64,000 nt of DNA from PALSA-1336 sp038203095 (GTDB lineage: Bacteria > Patescibacteriota > Doudnabacteria > UBA920): positions 1-64,000 of the forward strand of contig JBBREH010000002.1 of NCBI GenBank assembly GCA_038203095.1, in the 5' to 3' direction. Both the position numbers and the translations under genes were made by a program. The stretch's first letter is position 1. Every line of letters starts with the position of its first letter. Positions 41,777 through 50,534 of this stretch are shown piece by piece. The notes below the pieces were generated by a model. That model was not told the DNA's origin and made no database searches. It saw only the letters and a list, made by a program, of their open reading frames with translations.

Positions 41777-42138
41777 TTTATAAAAAAGTTAATAATACTT
41801 AAAAAAGTATAGCATAAAAGCTGATTTTTAACATTGTAAATTTACAAATTATAGCAAGCCTATTTATGAATTGCCAATTAACCAGAACAGACGCTAAGCC
41901 TACTATCTATAATACTGATAATTATCACGCTATAAAAAACTTGAGGGACTGGATTTTTTTTAGGCTTTGTGGTAAAATATTCAAAGTTATCCCGCACCAC
42001 TTTTTGTTTATCTTGGGTACATTGGTATTTAAACTCATTTAGGCGCCATTGTGCACAGTGCTTTCTTTGACAAAAAGTGGTGCGGGGTAAATCGGCCGTC
42101 CCGCCGTTGGCGGTTTAATCGGTATACAAAAACAACCT
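41777..42138. other. 360-bp gap with a long hairpin upstream of tRNA-Thr(TGT)
   Basis: The first 170 bases are AT-rich with no gene. TGGTAAAAT at 41970-41978 is an extended -10 box on plus. The 96-nt hairpin follows (own entry), then CCGCCGTTGGCGG at 42101-42113 and TATACA at 42123-42128 just before the tRNA. Confidence 0.45.
41985..42095 (+). ncRNA. Candidate rod-like hairpin RNA
   Basis: CCCGCACCACTTTTTGT (41991-42007) and ACAAAAAGTGGTGCGGG (42070-42086) are perfect 17-bp inverted arms. Inside, GTACATTGG and CCATTGTGC pair again with one mismatch. An extended -10 (TGGTAAAAT) lies 13 bases upstream, so the whole rod could be transcribed, ahead of tRNA-Thr. It lacks the SRP tetraloop region. 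It could equally be a foldback repeat. Confidence 0.4.
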
Positions 42139-42214
42139 GCCGGCTTAGCTCATCTGGTAGAGCAACGGTTTTGTAAACCGTAGGTGGTCGGTTCAAGTCC
42201 GACAGCCGGCTCCA
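42139..42214 (+). tRNA. tRNA-Thr (anticodon TGT)
   Basis: Acceptor GCCGGCT/AGCCGGC, D-arm GCTC/GAGC, anticodon stem ACGGT/ACCGT with loop TTTGTAA (anticodon TGT), T-arm GTCGG-TTCAAGT-CCGAC, discriminator T, encoded CCA. 76 nt. It precedes rpmG, a common bacterial order. Confidence 0.95.
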
Positions 42215-42463
42215 CTTTTCGCGAAGCGAAGAGTGTCACCCGAAGCTTTGGCGAAGATGACAAAATAATGTTTTTTGATCAAAAAACATTCCAAGACTCT
42301 CCTGACGCCCAGGAAAATCTTAAATCTTTCCGCCAAAGGCGGATCTCAGCCAAAGACTGACTAGCCTCTGGCTGGCGCAATCGCATCAAGCGGAAAATCT
42401 TAAATCCTTAATCTTTCCGCCAAAGGCGGATCCGCCCCAGGCGGAAAAACTTTAACTAAATTT
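42215..42463. repeat. Cluster of short palindromes between tRNA-Thr and rpmG
   Basis: It contains TTCGCGAAGCGAA, a TGTTTTTTGATCAAAAAACA palindrome near 42270, three copies of the TCCGCCnnnGGCGGA 15-mer (42329, 42416, 42431), and two AATCTTAAAT units. This is the densest repeat cluster of the window, with no gene in it. Confidence 0.7.
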
Positions 42464-42619
42464 ATGTCCCAAGATCATCTTATTAATATGGAATGTACGG
42501 TTTGCCATAATTTAAATTATCAAACCAAAAAGAACAAAAAGAATACCCAGAAGCGCTTAGAACTCCAAAAATTCTGCAAATTCTGCAAAAAGAAAACTTT
42601 GCACAAAGAAACGAAGTAG
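42464..42619 (+). CDS. rpmG: Ribosomal protein bL33
   Basis: A small zinc-ribbon protein of the large subunit, 51 residues. It opens MSQDHLINMECTVCHNLNY. Two CxxC pairs (CTVC and CKFC) mark the zinc-binding form, with the Lys-rich middle (TKKNKKNTQKR) typical of L33. The start at 42464 follows a palindrome cluster. The gene lies between tRNA-Thr and tRNA-Trp as in many bacteria, where secE would usually follow; here a LAGLIDADG-like gene intervenes and secE is not present. Confidence 0.93.
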   Translation: MSQDHLINMECTVCHNLNYQTKKNKKNTQKRLELQKFCKFCKKKTLHKETK

Positions 42620-42702
42620 TTAAATAATACCGCCGTATGGCGGTATTATTTTACAAATTAATCGGTATAGTATATACTAGTTATGTAACAATATTAGTGC
42701 AT

Positions 42703-43362
42703 ATGAAAACTGACTTAAAAATAAAAGCAATTAGTTTACGTCGACAGGGTTTTAGCTATGGTGACATTAAAAGGAAATTGGAAATTTCCAAAAGCACAAG
42801 TTTACTATGGACAAAGGATGTAATTTTGTCATCTAAGTCACAAAACATACTAGCAACGAAAACTGAAGCAGCAAGAAAAAAAGGTAGGGAAACCCATACT
42901 TTAAATACTAAGTTAAAATACAGCAAAATTAACAATCTGGTTGTTAATAATTTATCACATTTAAAAATAAATAAAACTTACGCTAAATTGCTTTGCGCAA
43001 TGCTTTATTGGGGGGAGGGGAGCAAATCATCTGGCCAGGTTGTTTTTACCAACTCTGACCCCGAAATGATTAAGGCTTTTTTAAAATTATTTAGATATGG
43101 CTTTGTGATTAATGAACAAAAAGTTAAAGCGTTACTGCACCTTCATCCATACCATAACGAAAAAATTCAAAAGGTCTTTTGGTCTAAAATTACAGGCATT
43201 TCCCTTGAAAAAATAAAAATTTTCAACAAAACCTCGTTCGGTAAAACCATAAGACCAGGCTATCCTGGCTGTATTGCTATTAAATATGCAAGTATGGATA
43301 TATTAAACGAATTGATGTATTATTATAAAGAAATAAATTATCTGCTTGGGGAGTTAGTATAA
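42703..43362 (+). CDS. HTH plus LAGLIDADG-like DNA-binding protein ending inside tRNA-Trp
   Basis: A basic protein of 219 residues. The N-terminus has a helix-turn-helix-like unit (KAISLRRQGFSYGDIKRKLE, then SKSTSLLWTKDV). From about residue 90 it contains LLCAMLYWGEGSKSSG and FTNSDPEMIKAFLKLFR, resembling the helices and acidic residues of LAGLIDADG-type homing endonucleases. Its last codons (GGG GAG TTA GTA TAA) are the first 15 bases of the tRNA-Trp gene. I chose ATG 42703; a longer frame from 42637 is AT-rich. Such placement suggests a mobile gene that settled against the tRNA. Whether it cuts DNA or regulates is unknown. Confidence 0.65.
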   Translation: MKTDLKIKAISLRRQGFSYGDIKRKLEISKSTSLLWTKDVILSSKSQNILATKTEAARKKGRETHTLNTKLKYSKINNLVVNNLSHLKINKTYAKLLCAMLYWGEGSKSSGQVVFTNSDPEMIKAFLKLFRYGFVINEQKVKALLHLHPYHNEKIQKVFWSKITGISLEKIKIFNKTSFGKTIRPGYPGCIAIKYASMDILNELMYYYKEINYLLGELV

Positions 43363-43421
43363 TGGTAGTACATTCGTCTCCAAAACGAAGAGCGAGGGTC
43401 CGATTCCTTCACTCCCCGCCA
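43348..43421 (+). tRNA. tRNA-Trp (anticodon CCA)
   Basis: Acceptor GGGGAGT/ACTCCCC, anticodon stem TTCGT/ACGAA with loop CTCCAAA (anticodon CCA), T-arm with GGTCCGATTCC, discriminator G and encoded CCA. 74 nt. The first 15 bases double as the 3' end of the upstream coding frame. Confidence 0.94.
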
Positions 43422-43453
43422 AAAAAATTCCTGTTTTTAGCAGGAATTTTTTT
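43421..43453 (+). terminator. tRNA-Trp terminator
   Basis: AAAAAAATTCCTG and CAGGAATTTTTTT, perfect 13-bp arms around TTTTTAG, starting at the last base of the tRNA. Confidence 0.88.
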
Positions 43454-43520
43454 GTGGCCAAGCCTAACATTATTTTGTCATTTATGATAAAATATATAAA
43501 ATAACCAAAAGGAGACCAAA

Positions 43521-45371
43521 ATGAAAAAAATCATATTTATGCTTGCATTCATAGCCCTCGCAATGCCTTTTGCCAGGGCGCGAGCGGCGGTACATCCGTC
43601 CGGAGCTAATATTAAGACACAGGACGGCACAATTTATTTTATTGGCGCAGACGGCCAAAAACGGCCATATACTTCGGCCGGAGCTTTTTTGTCTTATGGA
43701 CTCAATGCTTTTAACAACGTTGTCGACGCAAGCGCAGAGGACAACGCTTTACCCAGCGGTTCATTTATCCCCCCGCAAGACGGCAAAATTATTTGTTCAG
43801 ACAGAGGCGGGGACAAAGGCACCTGCTATCTCATTTCTCAAAGCGTAAAAGTCGGCTTTCCCACCGCGGCCATTTTTACCGGCCAAGGCTTTAACTTTAA
43901 AAATGCTTTGCGAGGCGACACTTCCTTTTTAGCCTACAATTCCAACACCCAAACTGAATCGGAAGCACATCGACCGGGAGTTTTGGTAAATAAAGGTGGC
44001 ACAATTTATTTGGTGGGTTCCCAGGGGCTTTTGGGTATTCCGAGCGTGCAAACTTTCCAGTCCTGGGGCTACAGTTTTAATGATGTAGTCTTAGCCAATT
44101 CGGCAGATAAAGCTCTGCCGACAAGTGGAATAATGCCGACTCATTCCGCGGGCCTACTCAGCCCGTTAGGCCAAAATTTATCCTCCTCACCAAGTCCGGC
44201 GACAAATCCATCGCCAATGCCAACACCTAATCTAACCCCCAGCCCCGCCGCGCAGATAGTTTACGCGGTTAACACCACCACCCCGCAAGGCACTGTGGAA
44301 ATAACCGTGGACAGCGCATCTCCTTCAGCCCAGCAACTACCAATGTCCAAAAAAGGCGCAGTATTTTACGCGGTGAATTTTAAAGAAACCTCCGGCAACG
44401 AAGCGGTTAATATTAAAGGCCTGACAATAACTGCGCGGGTAACCGGCGGTATTACCAACGGTAATGGCGTAGCCAATACCGCTTACAATACTTTAAAAAA
44501 TTTAAGCTTGGTTAACGGCTCAACTGTAATTAGCCGCGCCTCTTTTTCCGCGTCAACTCCGCCCCGTGAAGGTGCCGGAACGCAAACTTATGAAATAGAT
44601 TTTAAAACCGGTTCGCCTTTAAATTTTCAAATTCCGGCCAGCGGCACTGTCACTCTAACATTAAAAGCCGACATTAGTGATTGGGCAGCGGGCGCGGCGA
44701 CTAATTCCGTATGGCAATTTTCGATTAACACAACTGCAGACGCCACATTGATTGGCCAAAACAGTAACTCCAACCTCACGCCCATTGTCACTAACGCAGC
44801 GGCTTCCGCCTTAAGCACCATTATAAAACAACCGTTAACTTTTAACCCTGTTACCAGCACCCCGGCCGGGAAAAACTTTGCCTCTGTAATTGCAGAGGGT
44901 ATGCGCAACACCCAAGAAAAGGTCGGCATTTTCAATGCCATAAGCCCTTCTACCACTCTGCTTTTAAATTCCATCACCCTGTCACAAGCTGGCACCGCAC
45001 TGCCAACAGGAACAAGTTCAGCGGTTAGCTACTACGTTTATGATTCACTTATTGGTTACTCCCAGCCCGTTGGTATTGGCACGCTAAGCGGCAGTGGTTC
45101 GGTAACAATTAATTTAAGCTTAAATTCTGCGCTCAACAAAGGTGTTAATGTTCCGACAGATGGTAGTGAGTACTTGGTCATAGCAGCCGACACAACAAAT
45201 TTTAGTCTTTGCTACCCGGGCAATAACTGTACAGCCTACGGATATTCTTTAAGCCTGTCCGGCTGGCAATACAGCGACCCGGCTGCGCCGGGAGTAATCT
45301 CCACCGGACCCTTTGCGCCTGACATTGCCAAAACCGCAGTTTACCCGGGCGGTGTGGGCAGAAGTTATTAA
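43521..45371 (+). CDS. Secreted multi-domain surface protein
   Basis: 616 residues with a signal peptide (MKKIIFMLAFIALAMPFARA, cleavage near 22). Three short repeats follow between residues 25 and 210, each of the type GTIYFIGADGQKRPYTSAGAF or GTIYLVGSQGLLGIPSVQTF, a motif frequent in secreted Patescibacteria proteins. A Pro/Ser/Thr linker (about 215-240) then leads to a ~370-residue beta-rich region. There is no C-terminal membrane anchor or sorting signal that I can see. GGAGA precedes the ATG by 6 bases. Likely a cell-surface or released protein; its partner is unknown. Confidence 0.75.
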   Translation: MKKIIFMLAFIALAMPFARARAAVHPSGANIKTQDGTIYFIGADGQKRPYTSAGAFLSYGLNAFNNVVDASAEDNALPSGSFIPPQDGKIICSDRGGDKGTCYLISQSVKVGFPTAAIFTGQGFNFKNALRGDTSFLAYNSNTQTESEAHRPGVLVNKGGTIYLVGSQGLLGIPSVQTFQSWGYSFNDVVLANSADKALPTSGIMPTHSAGLLSPLGQNLSSSPSPATNPSPMPTPNLTPSPAAQIVYAVNTTTPQGTVEITVDSASPSAQQLPMSKKGAVFYAVNFKETSGNEAVNIKGLTITARVTGGITNGNGVANTAYNTLKNLSLVNGSTVISRASFSASTPPREGAGTQTYEIDFKTGSPLNFQIPASGTVTLTLKADISDWAAGAATNSVWQFSINTTADATLIGQNSNSNLTPIVTNAAASALSTIIKQPLTFNPVTSTPAGKNFASVIAEGMRNTQEKVGIFNAISPSTTLLLNSITLSQAGTALPTGTSSAVSYYVYDSLIGYSQPVGIGTLSGSGSVTINLSLNSALNKGVNVPTDGSEYLVIAADTTNFSLCYPGNNCTAYGYSLSLSGWQYSDPAAPGVISTGPFAPDIAKTAVYPGGVGRSY

Positions 45372-45624
45372 GAAACCTTCTAACTAGTGGAATTTAAACA
45401 TTACAAATGGAGAAAAGATTCTTCGACTTTACGGAGAAGATATTTTTCCTTCCGCATTCGTAGTCAAACATAACATTAATATAATTCCACATAAAGAAAA
45501 ACCGTAACTATTCCTCTTTTCCCGATGGTTGGCTGTAGCGTGCCCATTTATGGGCGTTTCCTGGACACCGATTACGGCCACGCTACACAATATCGATACT
45601 TTTGGAAAAAAGTAAATACTTACG

Positions 45625-45656
45625 AAAAACCTTCTCGCAAGCGGGAAGGTTTTTTG
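45625..45656 (+). terminator. Terminator directly before the Tim44-like gene
   Basis: AAAAACCTTC-TCGC and GCGGGAAGGTTTTTT pair with a 2-nt loop. The T-run is followed at once by TATACT (45658-45663), the -10 box of the next gene. Confidence 0.82.
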
Positions 45657-45657
45657 A

Positions 45658-45663
45658 TATACT
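45658..45663 (+). promoter_or_regulatory. -10 box of the Tim44-like gene (leaderless)
   Basis: TATACT is 6 bases before the ATG at 45670 and directly after a terminator T-run. Transcription must therefore start at about the start codon. No good -35 is visible; it would overlap the hairpin. Confidence 0.5.
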
Positions 45664-45669
45664 GCCAAC

Positions 45670-46896
45670 ATGAAAATCAAAACCTTTTTAGCCAGCATTT
45701 TAGCCTCTGTATTTTTATTTGCCCATGAAGCTTTTGCCCGCGGGGGCGGGGGAGGAGGCGGGGGTGGATTCCATTCATCGTCTTCATCCGGAGGCTCAGG
45801 CAACGGAAGCTTTAGCCCATGGATGCTGCTGTTTTTAATTATTCCAATACTCGGAATAGTTTTTTCAATAATAAATAAAAAACGCTTAGAGGAACTGGCA
45901 AAAATAAAGGACGAGGAGATTATCACAAAAAATCATTTGGACAAAAATGCTTTATACGCGGAAATCGAGACGCTTTTTAAAAAATTCCAAACTTCTTGGA
46001 GCGAGTTTGATTTAAAAACAATGGAGCTACTGGTTACCCCGGAATACTACAAACGCATGGTTTTGGAGCTCAATGTCCTGAAAAACGAAAAACGTTCAAA
46101 CCCTATGAGCAACGTTAATGTAGTTGAAATGTTTGTAGTTGGCGAAGAACTTCCCGGTGAAACCACGCAAAAACTTACGGTACAAATTACCGCTACAGCG
46201 ACCGATGTGCTTATGGACACCCAAAATCAATTACCACTTTTTACTGATAACAGCACATTCACTGAATACTGGCACTTAACACAAGATCAAAATAGAAAAT
46301 GGAAATTAGATTTTATTACCCAAGAAACAGAAAATGGCGCTTTAGCTGAATCCGACATTGCCTCTTTTGCGCAAACCAACAACTTTTATTACGATCCAGA
46401 TTTTGGCTGGCTAATGATGCCCAACAAAGGCGTGCTATTTAGCAGTACAAACTTTGGGACCAGCGATATTAACAACCACGTGGTTGGCTATTTTAGAGAT
46501 AAAATTGTAGAATTCTATACTTATATTCCCGACCCCAATTCCAAATTTCCATCTAACTATTTAATTGCCCAAGCCATTTTGCCCAAAAGTTACGTCAACA
46601 TTTTGATTAAAAAGAAAAGACTACTTAACTTGCCAGTTTGGGGGCTTAAACGCATTGAGCTGGAAAGCGCGGATTTCAATAAAAGATTTTGCCTTTGGGC
46701 CGACCCAAAAGACCAGGTCAATTCCCTGGAACTGCTGACGCCGAATTTTATGGAAAAAATTTACCGGTTACCTTTTGAACTAAACATTGAACTGGTTGGC
46801 AACATTTTGTATTTTTATACCAAAGACCGCGGTACGTCCAACTACGATCAAATGTTGGAAATATTGTCCTGGGCGTTTGATGAAATGAAAATGTAA
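45670..46896 (+). CDS. Tim44-like domain membrane protein
   Basis: A 408-residue protein with a signal peptide (cleavage after AFA near 24), a Gly/Ser-rich stretch (RGGGGGGGGGF, SSSSSGGSG), a transmembrane helix near 55-75, and a Tim44-like domain from about residue 95 (IETLFKKFQTSWSEFDLKTM, LVTPEYYKRM) of NTF2-like fold. After about 230 a second alpha/beta domain of unknown family continues to the end. The layout (secretion signal, Gly run, helix, Tim44) is common in bacterial membrane proteins of unknown role. Confidence 0.8.
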   Translation: MKIKTFLASILASVFLFAHEAFARGGGGGGGGGFHSSSSSGGSGNGSFSPWMLLFLIIPILGIVFSIINKKRLEELAKIKDEEIITKNHLDKNALYAEIETLFKKFQTSWSEFDLKTMELLVTPEYYKRMVLELNVLKNEKRSNPMSNVNVVEMFVVGEELPGETTQKLTVQITATATDVLMDTQNQLPLFTDNSTFTEYWHLTQDQNRKWKLDFITQETENGALAESDIASFAQTNNFYYDPDFGWLMMPNKGVLFSSTNFGTSDINNHVVGYFRDKIVEFYTYIPDPNSKFPSNYLIAQAILPKSYVNILIKKKRLLNLPVWGLKRIELESADFNKRFCLWADPKDQVNSLELLTPNFMEKIYRLPFELNIELVGNILYFYTKDRGTSNYDQMLEILSWAFDEMKM

Positions 46897-47007
46897 GACG
46901 CGAACATAAACGCAGATTTAAAACTGCAAACGCGGATCTGGATACGAATCCTGATTGCTTACGCGAATTCAAACACGGATTAATGACCTTTATGCCACAA
47001 TTATAAA

Positions 47008-48227
47008 ATGAAAAATATAAAGAATACAATCGCAAAAACCTTTTCGTCACTTTCAATAAAAAACTATCGCTTATATTTTTTTGGGCAAGCTGTTTCGCAA
47101 GTTGGCACTTGGATGCAAATTATTGCCCAGAACTGGCTGGTGTTAAAGCTCACAAATTCCGGAACTCAGTTAGGTCTGGTTGCTGCGGCGCAATTTTTGC
47201 CCGTGCTTTTATTTGGCCCGGCAGCAGGAATTCTTGCTGACAGGTTCGACAAACGAAAAATTATTATTTTTACCCAAGCTTGCTCCGGGGTACTGGCATT
47301 AATTTTGGCTTTGCTTATTAGTTTTGACGCGGTCAAATTGTGGATGATTTACTGTTTAGCTACCGGCATCGGCTTAATTAATTCACTAGATACTCCCACC
47401 AGACACACCTTTATCTACGAGATGGTTGGGTCGGAGAAAATTACCAATGCCATATCTCTTAACGCCAGCCTGTACAATTTAAGCCGTATTATTGGACCGG
47501 CAATTGCCGGCATAATAATTGTCAGCTTCGGTCTAGCTCCATGTTTTTACATAAATGCAGCTTCCTTTTTAGCGGTAATTTTAGGCATATTTTGTATAGA
47601 TACCTCGATCTTAAAAAAACAACTCCCGATAGAAAAAATTAAAGGTCAATTAACTGAAGGTTTTAAATACATAATGCGAGAACCCCTATTGCGAGACATT
47701 TTAATTTTTATGGCCATAATGGGAATCTTTGTTTATGAGTTTTCTGTTTCTGTGCCGCTACTGGCTCAAATAACTTTTCACAGCGGCGCGCAAGGGTACG
47801 CGGCTCTTACCTCGTCTATGGGTATTGGTTCGGTGTTTGGGGGCTTGTTTTCAGCCTCCAGAAAACAACCAAAAATTTCCCAAGTTATTTTGGCAATTTT
47901 ATTTTTTGGTTTAGCCATGTTTATGGCCGCATTAAGCCCCAATCTGATTATTGCTATGATATCCATGGTATTAATAGGTTTTTGCTCAACCAACTTTTCC
48001 ACCAGAGGCAATGTACTGCTTCAACTAAACACTACTCCACAAATGCGTGGCAGAGTTTTGTCTTTATGGAATGTGGCTTTTGTCGGCTCTACCCCAATTG
48101 GTGGACCAATAATTGGTTACGTTTCAGAAAACTTAAATCCCGCTGGGGTTTTGCCCTTGGTGGCTTAGCCGCATTTCTGACTGTGGTATATGGAAAAATT
48201 AGTTCCCTAAACAAAGCCTTTAAATAG
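47008..48227 (+). pseudogene. Major facilitator superfamily transporter with a 3' frameshift
   Basis: A polytopic transporter of the MFS_3/EntS-like drug and metabolite group: NYRLYFFGQAVSQVGTWMQ, the loop GILADRFDKRKII, and about 11 helices. The frame stops at 48166-48168. Near 48139-48141 (CCC), moving one base over restores the expected ending (RWGFALGGLAAFLTVVYG) to a stop at 48225-48227. One extra C would give a single ~406-residue protein. It may still function without the final residues, or this is a homopolymer error. Confidence 0.75.
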
Positions 48228-48253
48228 CTCGTTTTATCTGCTAATATTACTTT

Positions 48254-48417
48254 TAGGACTTACGCCTTTGGTCGAGTACGAGGCATTTTGCGAGGATTTT
48301 TGGAGACGTAGTTTGACTACGGCGACAAAAACCGCAGCAAAATAACGAAGTAATCGGCCAAACCCCTTGTGGGTTTCATCAATATTTTAAATATTTAGAT
48401 GAAAGGCGTAAGTCCTG
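48254..48417. repeat. R3 foldback repeat, copy 2
   Basis: It begins TAGGACTTACGC and ends GCGTAAGTCCTG. The inner palindrome (TTTTGCGAGGATTTTTGG onward, centre GTAGTTTGACTAC) matches copy 1 at 29224 closely. The right inner hairpin is different: here CATCAATATTTTAAATATTTAGATG. Length 164 bp. Confidence 0.8.
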
Positions 48418-48527
48418 ACTTTAATAAATCCCGTTAGAAATTCTTTGAATTATTAACCGGGATAAAATTTTAAAGTAGGCAGATATAAAAAAAGTATTAA
48501 ACTAACTTATTATTGATTTCTAACCAT

Positions 48528-50228
48528 ATGAATCAATCTCAAAAACCTGTAACCTTAATAATTCTTGACGGCTGGGGATACCGCGAGGGCAAGGAGCATA
48601 ACGCCATTTTGGAGGCGCAAACGCCGTTTTTTGACCATTTGTGGCAAAACTATCCCCACACCTTGCTTAACGCCAGCGAACAGCACGTGGGCTTGCCGGG
48701 AGGCACTATTGGCAACAGCGAAGTTGGCCATATGACTATGGGTGCGGGGCGGGTGATAGATACCGATTTGGTCAGAATATCAAAAGCAATGGAGTCCGGC
48801 GAATTTAACACCAACCCGGCTTTTGCCGCGCTTTTTGAACACGTAAAAAATAACCATTCAACTTTGCATGTAATGGGTTTGGTGAGTGATGGAGGGGTGC
48901 ACAGCCACCGAGAACATTTGCACGGCTTTTTAACCGCGGCCAAAGAAGCGGGCATAGAAAAAGTTGCCATTCACGCTTTTACGGATGGGCGGGATGTGGC
49001 GCCGCAGAGCGGGGGGAAATATTTGCAGGATTTGGAAAAGGTTATTGCCAATTTGGGCATAGGCCACATTGCCACCGCCTCGGGCAGATATTTTGCCATG
49101 GACCGCGATAAAAATTGGCATCGCACCAAACTTGTGGAAGACGCGATTTTTGAGGGTATAGGCAAAATGTCCCTTGCAAATAAACCGTCCGATGTTATTA
49201 AAGAGCTTTATAAAACAGGGGAGTTGGATGAGTTGCTTGAACCCCTAATTTTTTTGGACGACAAAGGCAAGGCTATGCCGGTCCAAAAAAATGACGGCAT
49301 TTTCTTTTTTAATTTTAGAAGCGATAGACCTCGCCAGCTAACGCAAAAAATTGTCGAGCGCGCCAAAAAACATAACTTGTATTTCGTAACGCTAACGGAA
49401 TACGATCCCGCGCTTGAAAGCGTAGTGGCGTTCCCGCCAAATAAAATAGAGACTACTTTAGCCGCGGAAATTAGCCAAGCCGGCCTGACTCAGTCCCATA
49501 TTGCCGAAACCGAAAAATACGCGCACGTAACTTACTTTTTTAACGGCGGCAAACAGGAACCGCATAAAAATGAACATCACTTTTTAATAGAAAGCCGGCG
49601 CGACATAAAAACGCACGACGAAGCGCCGGAAATGCGCGCGAGAGAGATTGCCGATAAATCCATTGAACGGCTAAACGCCGGCGACGACTTTCTGGTAATT
49701 AACTTTGCCAACGCCGATATGGTCGGACATACAGCTAATAAACCTGCAATTATTACTGCCGTAGAAACCGTGGACCGCGAGCTAAAGCGGGTTGTCGATG
49801 TTGTACTGGCCAAAGGCGGCATCGCCCTAATTACCGCCGACCACGGCAACGCCGAACTAAATTTTGATGCCTCAACCGGCCACAAACACACCGCGCACAC
49901 ACTGAACCAAGTCCCGTTTATAATTGCTGAAAAAAGTGGAAAGTGGGTAGTGAGTAGTGAAAAGTCGAAAACCATCAGCGTGCCCCCTCCTCTCCCTACC
50001 GAAGGTCCGACGAAGTCCGCCTTAGGCGGACGAAGTTGGATGGGAGAGGACGTCGCCTCAGCGACAGGTGAGGGTGCAGTTTTCCCCTCCCTTGATGGGA
50101 GGGGCGAGGGGAGGGTGACTCTCAACTCTTCAAGAAGCTTAGCCGATATTGCCCCGACTACCCTAGCCCTAATGCAAATAAAAAAACCGTCCGCAATGAC
50201 GGGGGAGAGTTTGATTGTTTCTGATTAA
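48528..50228 (+). CDS. gpmI: 2,3-bisphosphoglycerate-independent phosphoglycerate mutase with repeat insert
   Basis: A glycolytic enzyme interconverting 3- and 2-phosphoglycerate, with a bimetal alkaline-phosphatase-type site: LDGWGYREGKEHNAI, the catalytic Ser in GNSEVGHMTMGAGR, TDGRDVAPQSG, NFRSDRPRQ, ANADMVGHT and TADHGNAE. The 566 residues exceed the usual ~510. The excess lies near residues 468-540, between FIIAEKS and SLADIAPTTL, where the DNA holds GGAGAGG-type foldbacks and a TCCGCCTTAGGCGGA palindrome. The start is ATG 48528. Confidence 0.94.
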   Translation: MNQSQKPVTLIILDGWGYREGKEHNAILEAQTPFFDHLWQNYPHTLLNASEQHVGLPGGTIGNSEVGHMTMGAGRVIDTDLVRISKAMESGEFNTNPAFAALFEHVKNNHSTLHVMGLVSDGGVHSHREHLHGFLTAAKEAGIEKVAIHAFTDGRDVAPQSGGKYLQDLEKVIANLGIGHIATASGRYFAMDRDKNWHRTKLVEDAIFEGIGKMSLANKPSDVIKELYKTGELDELLEPLIFLDDKGKAMPVQKNDGIFFFNFRSDRPRQLTQKIVERAKKHNLYFVTLTEYDPALESVVAFPPNKIETTLAAEISQAGLTQSHIAETEKYAHVTYFFNGGKQEPHKNEHHFLIESRRDIKTHDEAPEMRAREIADKSIERLNAGDDFLVINFANADMVGHTANKPAIITAVETVDRELKRVVDVVLAKGGIALITADHGNAELNFDASTGHKHTAHTLNQVPFIIAEKSGKWVVSSEKSKTISVPPPLPTEGPTKSALGGRSWMGEDVASATGEGAVFPSLDGRGEGRVTLNSSRSLADIAPTTLALMQIKKPSAMTGESLIVSD

Positions 50229-50534
50229 CTACCCAAGCTGCCATTTCGACCACGAGTGCATCCGAGAGGGAGAAATCTATTATTTACAGATATCTCCTCG
50301 ACTGCACTCGTAGAGATGTAAACAAAAAAGAAGCCACAAGCATATTGGCTTCCGAAATTTTAAATTGTTTACCGCGGAACCCAACAAATCTTTGTTAGTC
50401 GACCGGTTGGTCAATTTCACTTAAGAATTGTTGTTGTTCCGCGGCCCAGATTTAACCTGGAAAATGATTCGCTGCTAGCTAAATTTTTACGTATAGCGCT
50501 GTGATACGCAAACTTTTTTACTGGCAGGAATTGC
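50229..50534. other. 3' region with paired hairpins; possible minus-strand small RNA
   Basis: CCGCGGAAC (50372-50380) and GTTCCGCGG (50436-50444) close a 73-nt structure with a GACCGGTTGGTC hairpin inside. A minus-strand terminator lies at 50330-50352. The stretch is either the 3' UTR of the small minus gene or a separate RNA. GTAAGTTTGCGTATC-type hairpins occur upstream. Confidence 0.4.
50330..50352 (-). terminator. Minus-strand terminator after the small hypothetical
   Basis: On minus, GAAGCCA-loop-TGGCTTC is followed by TTTTTTG. It ends transcription of the gene at 50535-50849 or of an RNA in between. Confidence 0.75.

Larger units (their letters stand above)
45372..45669. other. 300-bp gap with hairpins before the Tim44-like gene
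   Basis: GTAGCGTGCCCATTTATGGGC near 45533 and GGCCACGCTAC near 45577 form a foldback; the GTAGCGTGCC text recurs inverted near 63518 (GGCACGCTAC). A terminator ends at 45655. A minus-strand frame across the region has no coding support. Confidence 0.45.
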
